From positions 62,001 to 126,000 of the forward strand of contig NZ_DASYDG010000015.1 in NCBI RefSeq assembly GCF_036499745.1: 64,000 nucleotides of DNA, given 5' to 3'. The position numbers and the translations under genes were made by a program. Below, piece by piece: positions 8,815 to 14,991 of the stretch. Source of the DNA: Pinirhizobacter sp036499745 (GTDB lineage: Bacteria > Pseudomonadota > Gammaproteobacteria > Xanthomonadales > Rhodanobacteraceae). Positions within the stretch are counted from its first letter, which is position 1, and each line of letters starts with the position of its first letter. The notes beneath the pieces were generated by a model. The model was not told the origin of the DNA. It worked only from the letters and a program-made list of their open reading frames with translations, and did no database searches.

Positions 8815-8855
8815 TTGACCGACTTAGCCGGATGTGTATGATTTAATCATACACA
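8815..8855 (+). promoter_or_regulatory. Sigma70-like promoter with palindromic operator over the -10
   Basis: TTGACC (8815-8820) is followed after 16 bases by TATGAT (8837-8842). The -10 lies within a perfect inverted repeat, 10-bp arms TGTGTATGAT / ATCATACACA around a TTA centre (8833-8855). A GAGG ribosome site (8857-8860) and a GTG codon (8870) follow, so all parts of an autoregulated gene start are present, yet no intact gene follows on this strand. The promoter starts only 12 bases after the stop of the preceding operon. Confidence 0.65.
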
Positions 8856-8869
8856 CGAGGCGAGATGTG

Positions 8870-8916
8870 GTGAGTGGTCGCAAGGTGCCGAGCAAGTCCG
8901 AAACTCCTGCAACGTC
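8870..8916 (+). pseudogene. Possible truncated 5' end of a regulator gene
   Basis: From the GTG at 8870 the reading MSGRKVPSKSE resembles the basic N-terminus of TetR-type regulators, but the frame then runs antisense into the alpha/beta hydrolase gene, ending at 9064 with no helix-turn-helix. Together with the intact promoter, operator palindrome and ribosome site just upstream, this suggests a regulator gene whose body was deleted. With only about 11 informative codons, the identity is a guess. Confidence 0.25.
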
Positions 8917-9720
8917 TCACTTCCCCTGTCTCACAAAGCTGCACAACTCCGGCTCATTCCAAACGCCATTGTGGGTGGTCGACACGTGCATCCACGGCGA
9001 CGGAGGCACGGGAAGCGCCGCGGCCAAGCCACGTGTTCGTTCGGCAGCGATGATCTCGTCATGATCAGCCTGCAGGAACGCCACGGGAAGATCGCCCAGT
9101 TTCGCCGCTGCACTGGCGCTGTCGTAAGTGTCGCTGACTATCCACTTCACGGGCCATTGGGGCAAATAATCCTGGGCCACGAGATCCATGCGATCGTACG
9201 GTGTGACCAGCAGCAATTTGTCCGGCCGCGCCTGCACGGCGACCTGGGTGGCGACACCCGTACCCAGGCTGACTCCGATGATGCCGACATGGCGATGCGC
9301 CTGCTGGGCCTGACGAACCAGGGCTATGCCATCCGCCACCATGTCCTTCTCGCCCGGCCGCCCTTCCTGCCCTTCATAGCCACGATACGGCACCAGGTAG
9401 ATCGCGCGCTCCGTGCACCCCTGCCAGGCACGACCCACCGGAGGCAGCGCCAGCCCGTTGCCACCGAACACCACCCAGGCATCGGCGGCGTCCGGCCGGA
9501 CGATCCAGCCGCGAAGCACCACGTCGGGGCGCTTGAGCACCTCGGTTCCCCAGGCCTCGGTCTGTGGCGGGGCCGGGTAAAGCAGGCTGCGCTCCACGTC
9601 GTGCAGGATCAAGCCGGTCACCGCCAGGGCGAGCAGCACGGTAAGCAGCAGCGCGATCGTGCGCTCGCCGAACCAAAGGCGGCGTCGCCGGCGGGCCGGT
9701 CGAGTCGGTATGGCGTCCAC
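8917..9720 (-). CDS. Membrane-anchored alpha/beta hydrolase
   Basis: About 267 residues. A basic RPARRRRR stretch and one hydrophobic helix (LLLTVLLALAVTGLIL) form an N-terminal signal anchor, followed by an alpha/beta hydrolase fold with the nucleophile elbow GVSLGTG. An acid (ADHDE region) and a C-terminal histidine (STTHNG) complete a plausible triad. I take the GTG at 9720 with a GGGGG-rich ribosome site; a TTG at 9783 would add 21 residues. The protein resembles periplasm-facing hydrolases of the BEM46/YqiA style. Substrate unknown. It has no co-directional partner. Confidence 0.85.
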   Translation of the reverse strand: MDAIPTRPARRRRRLWFGERTIALLLTVLLALAVTGLILHDVERSLLYPAPPQTEAWGTEVLKRPDVVLRGWIVRPDAADAWVVFGGNGLALPPVGRAWQGCTERAIYLVPYRGYEGQEGRPGEKDMVADGIALVRQAQQAHRHVGIIGVSLGTGVATQVAVQARPDKLLLVTPYDRMDLVAQDYLPQWPVKWIVSDTYDSASAAAKLGDLPVAFLQADHDEIIAAERTRGLAAALPVPPSPWMHVSTTHNGVWNEPELCSFVRQGK

Positions 9721-9830
9721 GGACCCCCTTGAGGGCTCGAAGACGCCCGAGTTGATAATCTCCCGGTTCGACAACGGATTCAACGCCTCGCGCCAGGAGA
9801 CATCCCATCACGGCATCAGGAGCCGCACCA

Positions 9831-9932
9831 GTGACCTTCATGGCCGCCATCCTGGAAACACTCGGCCTTCGCACCCCCGACCTGGATGGTTATCTGGCGA
9901 TCTATGGAGCAGAGCATGGAAGGCCGGCGTGA
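9831..9932 (+). CDS. Small ORF, 33 residues, unknown
   Basis: A GTG-initiated frame preceded by AGGAG at a 9-bp spacing encodes a 33-residue peptide with hydrophobic and acidic positions alternating (MTFMAAILETLGL then TPDLDGYLAIYG), more protein-like than chance frames here. It lies between the divergent hydrolase gene and the end of fic. I recognise no family. Confidence 0.35.
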   Translation: MTFMAAILETLGLRTPDLDGYLAIYGAEHGRPA

Positions 9933-9938
9933 CAGGTG

Positions 9939-11045
9939 TCAGCCGTAAGTAAGCACAGCCTTGTGGTCCGTCATCAACAATTGCATGAAATTCTTGTGGA
10001 TGAAGAGCTTCTCGCGACCTACCTTGATCTCACCTAACATACCAAGGTCGACAAGTTGTTTTAGATACACTGACGCCGTCTGGCGCCTGGCGATGCCCGC
10101 ATCGACAAGGTTCTGGATGCGGCAGTAGGGCTGCTCGAACAGTACGTCGACGAGTTCTCGCGTATAGATCGCGCCGGCCCTGACTCTGACAAACTCCACG
10201 GCACGTGCCTGGAGGTCGCGAATGGCCCAGATTTTCGCCGCGGTCCATCGAGCAGTGTCGATCACCGCATCGAGCATGAAAATAATCCATTCTTCCCACG
10301 CGCCGTTTACCGTCACCGCGAGCAGCAATCGGTAATAGTCGTTCCGGTGCCGAAGGATGTAGCGCGACAGGTAAAGCACCGGCAGATCCAGCAATCCTTC
10401 TTGCACCAGCACCAGCAGGTTCAATACACGCCCTGTACGGCCATTGCCATCGAGAAAGGGATGGATAGCCTCGAACTGATAGTGGGCGACGATCATCCTG
10501 ACCAACGGATCCACATCGGAGGCTTCGTGTATGAACTGCTCCCAGTTGGCAAGCTTCTGACGCAACAACGCTTCGCCGTCGGGCGGGGTGTAGACCACCT
10601 CGCCCGTGGACGCATTGGTAAGAGCCGTGCCGGGAATTTTGCGCACATCCATAAACCGCCCCTGCAAGGTGCTGCAGATGTCCACGGCGGTATTTGTGCA
10701 AAGGGGACGCACTGCAAGCGAGTCGAAGCCTTCCCGCAGTGCAGCGCGATAGCGCAGCGCCTCCTTGGTGGCCGGGTCATGGGCCAGTTCTTCGAATTGA
10801 GAGAACTTGAAAAGCGCATCACCCGTGGTGACGATGTTCTCGATCTCGCTGCTCGCCTGGGCCTCAAGCAGGGGAATGGTGTTGATGAGGACAGCCTGGT
10901 TAGGCAACAAGGCGCCTACGGCCTTTAGCTCTGCAAGCGCGGCCCTGCCCTCGATGCAACGTTTGAGCACCGACTTGGTCTCCAGCACGACCTTCGGAGG
11001 GAGGGTCGAGAGGTCGTTATAGGGTCGGCGTGCGTCAAAAGGCAT
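9939..11045 (-). CDS. fic: Fic family protein (class II, AMPylator-like)
   Basis: 368-residue Fic protein. The active-site loop HPFLDGNGRTGR is at residues 195-206 with catalytic His195, and the N-terminal inhibitory helix motif [S/T]xxxE[G/N] is met by SSEIEN at 65-70, so this is a class II (intramolecularly inhibited) Fic enzyme of the SoFic type. An N-terminal Fic_N-like region and a C-terminal winged helix (about 300-365) flank the core. The known reaction is transfer of AMP (or another NMP) to a protein hydroxyl; the target is unknown. It stands alone with no antitoxin partner gene. The ATG at 11045 abuts an AT-rich promoter full of TGTCGA repeats, unlike the surrounding GC-rich DNA. Confidence 0.93.
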   Translation of the reverse strand: MPFDARRPYNDLSTLPPKVVLETKSVLKRCIEGRAALAELKAVGALLPNQAVLINTIPLLEAQASSEIENIVTTGDALFKFSQFEELAHDPATKEALRYRAALREGFDSLAVRPLCTNTAVDICSTLQGRFMDVRKIPGTALTNASTGEVVYTPPDGEALLRQKLANWEQFIHEASDVDPLVRMIVAHYQFEAIHPFLDGNGRTGRVLNLLVLVQEGLLDLPVLYLSRYILRHRNDYYRLLLAVTVNGAWEEWIIFMLDAVIDTARWTAAKIWAIRDLQARAVEFVRVRAGAIYTRELVDVLFEQPYCRIQNLVDAGIARRQTASVYLKQLVDLGMLGEIKVGREKLFIHKNFMQLLMTDHKAVLTYG

Positions 11046-11067
11046 ATGTCTATAAAACCAGTTTTTT

Positions 11068-11146
11068 TCGACACGTTATTGGGATATGTCGATGTCATCG
11101 ACACTACTTGAAAACGTGTCGATTTTTCAACAAAAAATCGACATAT
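11068..11146. promoter_or_regulatory. Operator-like repeat array upstream of fic
   Basis: Five copies of TGTCGA/TCGACA lie within 79 bp of AT-rich DNA. They form nested dyads: TGTCGATG-T-CATCGACA (11087-11103, perfect 8-bp arms); TGTCGATTTTT / AAAAATCGACA (11117-11127 and 11133-11143, perfect 11-bp arms); ATATGTCGA / TCGACATAT (11084-11092 and 11138-11146); and TCGACACGTT / AACGTGTCGA (11068-11077 and 11113-11122). They occupy the expected fic promoter. A regulator binding site is the simplest reading, and the winged helix of Fic itself is a candidate binder. Confidence 0.6.
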
Positions 11147-11225
11147 GAAACAAGCCGATAAATACCAAGCGCCGAGAAATCCCGTCAAGTAATTGATTAC
11201 TATGCAGTAAATAAGTTTGGCAAGT

Positions 11226-11609
11226 TCAACTGCCACGACACCCAAACCGATCACCGACCCAGCCGAATCGCCGGCTGAAGCCGTAGTTGTCCAGCGGCAT
11301 GTAAACCTTGCCGCCGGCGGACAACCTCTCGAAGGCCTGGGCCAGTTCCTGGTCGTCGTCGTAATCGATGAACACCGATATCGAAGGGGTGAAGGTGAAG
11401 TCGTGCTTTACCGGCGAGTCCGAGCACATGAATGAGTGGCCGTGAATCTGGAACGAGGCCACCTTGATGCTGCCTTCGAGACCCGGCTCTCCAGCGCCAT
11501 AACGCTTCACACTTTCCACCGTCGACCCGGGGAAAAGTGATACGTAGAAGTCCATTGCCTCTTCGGCGTCGCCCTCGAACATCAGGAATGTCGATACTTT
11601 CGAAACCAT
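11226..11609 (-). CDS. VOC/PhnB-like protein with apparent 3' frameshift
   Basis: 127 residues of the PhnB-type VOC superfamily (formerly annotated 3-demethylubiquinone methyltransferase-like). It has the typical FEGDAEEAMDFYVSLFPGS start and a PLDNYGFSRRFGWVGDRFG core. Family members usually finish RFGVSWQLNL; here the frame turns to CRGS-stop, but one base out of frame the DNA reads WQLNLPNLFTA followed by a stop at 11200-11202. A single-base deletion near 11229-11234 would explain this. The product lacks only the last strand and may or may not fold. It could also be a sequencing error. Enzymatic role unknown. Confidence 0.75.
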   Translation of the reverse strand: MVSKVSTFLMFEGDAEEAMDFYVSLFPGSTVESVKRYGAGEPGLEGSIKVASFQIHGHSFMCSDSPVKHDFTFTPSISVFIDYDDDQELAQAFERLSAGGKVYMPLDNYGFSRRFGWVGDRFGCRGS

Positions 11610-11673
11610 GGATGACCTCCGTCAACATGTCGAAACGCTGAGCATGCATCATCTTCAATGACAGAAAAATCGC

Positions 11674-12108
11674 CTAGGACGTCAGCACCCGACTTGCTTC
11701 GACACGGGCAGCCAGCAGCGACGCCCATCCGTCGGCAGCTTCGCACTCCTCTTCCAGGCGCACGACTTCAGCGCGAAGCTGCCCCACATTGGCAAGGCTG
11801 GCATCCAGCCGCAGCAGCACATGTACCAGGGCATTCCGTCGCCGCCGCAGCCGCTCGAGGCGGCGCAGCCATCGGCGAAAGGCGATGTACGTCGGATGAT
11901 GCCGCTCGAAAAGTAGCGCAGCTGTCTCCTCCAGAACCTCCACCTGTTGGCGAAAGGTCTGCTTGAGCAACAATGGAGCGAACATTTCCGGGCGGGGCGT
12001 ATCCAGGCAGGCGCGGATGCAGCTTTCCAGGGCCACCTCCATCCGGGCGGAACCCTCCATGACCTGCCCGATCAGGGCCTGGCGTTCGGTATTGTCGGGG
12101 CAAGCCAT
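11674..12108 (-). CDS. Hypothetical protein, helical
   Basis: 144-residue protein of unknown function starting at an ATG with GGAG 6 bp upstream. It is mostly helical, with an Arg-rich central segment (FRRWLRRLERLRRRRNALVH, about residues 77-96) and a Leu/Glu heptad-like tail, suggesting a coiled coil. There is no signal peptide or membrane segment. A longer in-frame start at 12285 is rejected since its leader is low-complexity and has no ribosome site. I recognise no family. A strong hairpin lies in its 5' leader. Confidence 0.6.
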   Translation of the reverse strand: MACPDNTERQALIGQVMEGSARMEVALESCIRACLDTPRPEMFAPLLLKQTFRQQVEVLEETAALLFERHHPTYIAFRRWLRRLERLRRRRNALVHVLLRLDASLANVGQLRAEVVRLEEECEAADGWASLLAARVEASRVLTS

Positions 12109-12441
12109 CCTTAGCTCCGGGGCGATCCGCCACCCCGGATGGGGTGGCGGCGTGCCAGGATGGAAACCGCAACGGTGAACGGCCAGGATAAACCTGCCCA
12201 GCACGCCGCCATAGGCAGCGCGCGGACGACGCCACATCGTGACGCCGCCCGCACCGCAACGGGTTTCCATGCCCGGTCGCCCCATTTAGGGCAACCCGAC
12301 CATGATGCGGTGCGACATCGGCGATGTCTTTAGTAACGGTCGCAGATTCCCTGGGCAAAATGTCGCAAACTATGCTCAAAATGCGGCGGGATCCTTCAGA
12401 GGATCCGATCTGCCGGACAGGGGACTACGGAGAACACCTGC
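12109..12441. other. Divergent intergenic region with 5' UTR hairpin
   Basis: This 333-bp gap lies between two divergent genes. At 12127-12150 a perfect 10-bp stem (CCGCCACCCC / GGGGTGGCGG) with a GGAT loop sits 19 bases upstream of the minus-strand gene start, so it would be in that transcript's leader. At 12389-12405 GGATCC is repeated around TTCAGA shortly before the P-loop protein gene. No convincing gene is visible, and frames on either strand have leader-like low-complexity translations. Confidence 0.4.
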
Positions 12442-13047
12442 ATGAAGCGCGTCCTAGTGGTCGGGTCTGGTGGTGCCGGCAAGTCGGCGTTTGCCCGTCG
12501 GCTGTCCAGTGAGCTAGACCTGCCTCTGATCCACCTCGATACCCATTACTGGCTGCCGAACTGGACGGAACCGACGAAGAACGCCTGGTCCACCACGGTG
12601 GCCCGCCTGCTGTCGGAGGACGCCTGGGTAATGGACGGCAACTACGGCGGCACCCTGGAGCGCCGCATTGCCGCCTGCGACACCGTGGTGTTCCTCGACA
12701 TGCCCCGCCTGCTATGCCTGTGGCGCGTGCTTCGCCGCTGGTGGCAGTACCGGGGCCATGTGCGGCCGGATGTCGGTGCTGAGGGCTGCAGGGAGCGGCT
12801 GGACCTGTCGTTCGTATGGTGGATCCTCACCTACCCCGACATGCGTCGTCCGGCGCTGATGCAGCAACTGGATGCCACGCGTGGCGCCAAGCGGGTGGTG
12901 GTGCTGTCCTCCAGGCGGGAAGTCGAGGACTTCATGCGCTCGCTGTCAGAAACCCCCGAGGTAGACCTCGTCTATCCACGACCGCCTTCGGCCGCCACGC
13001 TTACCGAAGTTCCGGACAACATCGACCCGGCATCTTCCATTCCCTGA
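12442..13047 (+). CDS. P-loop NTPase, adenylate kinase / topology-modulation protein-like
   Basis: 201-residue protein with Walker A GSGGAGKS at residues 8-15, then the LIHLDTHYWLPNW segment typical of proteins annotated as DNA topology modulation protein FlaR or adenylate kinase-like. The MDGNYGGTLERR motif and a VVFLDMPR Walker-B-like strand are also characteristic. These proteins are small nucleotide/nucleoside kinase-fold NTPases of unknown substrate. The ATG start is directly before the P-loop. The last 25 residues are low-complexity and may be disordered. No operon partner; the K+ channel gene begins 48 bp later. Confidence 0.85.
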   Translation: MKRVLVVGSGGAGKSAFARRLSSELDLPLIHLDTHYWLPNWTEPTKNAWSTTVARLLSEDAWVMDGNYGGTLERRIAACDTVVFLDMPRLLCLWRVLRRWWQYRGHVRPDVGAEGCRERLDLSFVWWILTYPDMRRPALMQQLDATRGAKRVVVLSSRREVEDFMRSLSETPEVDLVYPRPPSAATLTEVPDNIDPASSIP

Positions 13048-13095
13048 CCGACCCGCAGTCCCTGACAGGCCTGGCGAACGTTGCATACTAGGCGC

Positions 13096-13965
13096 ATGGC
13101 TCCCTTCAAAAAACATCCCCACCGGCAACGCATCGACCTCGGCGGCTTCCAGGCCTTCAAGGTCGGTGGCCCGCATCCGCTCAGCGACCTTTATTACCGC
13201 ACGATGGAAATGACCTGGCCAACCTTCGTCGGCCTGGTCACCCTGGTGTTCATCGGCATCAATGTTGTATTCGGCACGATATACGCGTCCTTTCCGGGCG
13301 CCATAGCCAATGCCGTACCGCATTCCTTCGCCGATGGCTTTTTCTTCTCGGTCGAAACCCTGGCCACCGTGGGCTACGGCAACATGGCGCCGGCCAGCCA
13401 CCTGGGGCATTCGATCGCCGCCTTCGAGATCCTGCTGGGCCTGTTCTTTACGGCCACCAACACCGGCCTGATCTTCGCCCGCTTCTCGCGTCCGCGTGCC
13501 AGCATCGTCTTCAGCAAGGTCGCCGTGATCGGCCTGTTCCGGGGCGAACCGGCGCTGATGGTGCGCATGGCGTCGATCCGCACTCGCCCGCTGGCCGACG
13601 TCAACGCCCAGCTGTCATGGTTGCAACGCGTGGACGAGCCCAACGGCGGCACCTACCGGCGGCTGGTGGAACTGACGCTGGTTCATTCACACAACCCGAT
13701 GCTCAGCCTGTCGTGGATGCTCGTGCACCTGCTCGAACCCGGCAGCGACCTACTCAAGGCCCTTGCAAGCAACGAGCGTTTCATCCTGGCGGCGATGGTG
13801 AGCGGCGTGGATACCCTGCTGGCGACGCAGTCGCAGGGCAGCCACAGCTACGGCCGCAAGGACATCCTCATCGACCACCAGTTCGCCGACGTGGTGACCG
13901 ATATCGAAGGCATATTGCACCTGGATCTGCGGCGGCTGCACGAGACCCGGGCGCTGGACGCCTAG
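13096..13965 (+). CDS. Inward-rectifier K+ channel (KirBac-type)
   Basis: 289-residue Kir-family channel. The N-terminal slide-helix region (DLYYRTMEMTWPTF, about residues 31-44) leads into outer helix M1, then a pore helix with selectivity filter TVGYG at 91-95, inner helix M2, and a cytoplasmic immunoglobulin-like domain of about 160 residues. It would pass K+ across the inner membrane as a tetramer. I take ATG 13096; an upstream in-frame TTG at 13081 adds five residues. Its stop shares the palindromic CTAG with the stop of the convergent lipoprotein gene. Confidence 0.95.
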   Translation: MAPFKKHPHRQRIDLGGFQAFKVGGPHPLSDLYYRTMEMTWPTFVGLVTLVFIGINVVFGTIYASFPGAIANAVPHSFADGFFFSVETLATVGYGNMAPASHLGHSIAAFEILLGLFFTATNTGLIFARFSRPRASIVFSKVAVIGLFRGEPALMVRMASIRTRPLADVNAQLSWLQRVDEPNGGTYRRLVELTLVHSHNPMLSLSWMLVHLLEPGSDLLKALASNERFILAAMVSGVDTLLATQSQGSHSYGRKDILIDHQFADVVTDIEGILHLDLRRLHETRALDA

Positions 13966-14639
13966 ATCAACACTCCTTCCCGCGCCAGCGTCTGCTCGCA
14001 GGTATCGATGAAGTGACTGCCATCGGACTTCAACAGTGCCGCTCGGTTGGCCAGGAGTTCATCCCGGGAGGGCGCTTTTTCGCCCTTGCCATCACCAGCT
14101 GATGTCTTGCACGTGGACTCTGCCACGATGTGACCGGAGTGAAGGTCGATCAGACGCACATGGGCCACGTACGAGACCCTGTAATGCGACCAATCCGTGG
14201 GAAAGTAGTAGAAGCCCCAACCCAGGGTCTCGACATCCAACAGGTAGTCAGCGCCATGGTGTTTCGCCACGAGTTCAGACAGCTTGCTCGTAGCGTCATC
14301 ACCCGGGCCGGTAACTACCAGCGGCATGTGATGCGCCGACTGCAGCTTTGCGCCCAGTCTTTCGCGCAGGCCGACGGAAGGATCAGGAACGTGGTTTTCC
14401 AGAACTATTGCGTTGCCGGCGGAAATCATCATCGCGCCACCGATCATGCCAAATGTGGCTTTTCCCGCCGTGAAAGCGGCGAAATCGGGCATCGTGTGCG
14501 TTGCATACGTAAGCGACCTGCCTTCCAGAGTGGAAGACGCGCCCGTGGGCATGGGCGTCTTGGTCCCCGCCACGCAACCAGACATCAAAGTGATCAGCCC
14601 GCAGGCTGGAAGGGCGAGCGATCGAACGAATGCGTGCAT
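13962..14639 (-). CDS. Putative lipoprotein of unknown function
   Basis: 225 residues with a lipoprotein signal peptide (lipobox LMSGC, lipidated Cys22). After it come a Gly/Met-rich hydrophobic segment (TFGMIGGAMMISAGNAIV) and a mixed domain with a WGFYYFPTDWSHYRVSYVAHVRLID strand-rich core resembling outer-membrane or periplasmic lipoproteins that measure analyte levels (DUF-type). No enzymatic motif is visible. It converges with the K+ channel gene with a 4-bp overlap. The promoter region upstream contains two large palindromes (14836-14893). Confidence 0.75.
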   Translation of the reverse strand: MHAFVRSLALPACGLITLMSGCVAGTKTPMPTGASSTLEGRSLTYATHTMPDFAAFTAGKATFGMIGGAMMISAGNAIVLENHVPDPSVGLRERLGAKLQSAHHMPLVVTGPGDDATSKLSELVAKHHGADYLLDVETLGWGFYYFPTDWSHYRVSYVAHVRLIDLHSGHIVAESTCKTSAGDGKGEKAPSRDELLANRAALLKSDGSHFIDTCEQTLAREGVLI

Positions 14640-14991
14640 GGATTCCCCCGAATCCCAGCGGCTCCGTGCCGCGGATGGAAGGATCTTGCGGGAACGAGGG
14701 GTAGTTACGCAAGAGCAGGGCCTTGCGCATAAACCGATAGCGTCACGAACCGGTTATACGCTCCACGCGAAGGCCGACCAGCGAACCGGTGGGCACGAAC
14801 GGCTTCGGCCGCGCCTGATTCGGGAAGTCCCTGCATTTGACATATATGGCAAAAAATGGCCGGAGTTAGTCGAAATTTGCCATATATGTCAAAAAAACCG
14901 TAGCCGCATCGCTGCGCTTATGGGCCGATTTTTACCATGGTGCCAACCTTGACGCGCGCCCAGATGTCCTGTCGTTCCTTAAGGTTTGGAG
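14640..14991. promoter_or_regulatory. 352-bp gap holding two long palindromic operator-like sites
   Basis: TTTGACATATATGGCAAA (14836-14853) and its exact reverse complement (14876-14893) are separated by 22 bases. Each copy is itself an imperfect dyad, TTGxCATATATGxCAA, so the element can be seen as two operators 40 bp centre to centre (about four helical turns) or as one large cruciform. The DNA is much more AT-rich than its flanks. It lies about 200 bases upstream of the lipoprotein gene and beyond the stop of the M48 gene. I see no convincing small gene in the gap. Confidence 0.6.

Noticed and set aside
11068..11146. CRISPR or iteron origin
   Set aside because: Repeats are only 6-11 bp, in both orientations with irregular spacing, and no Cas or replication gene is nearby.
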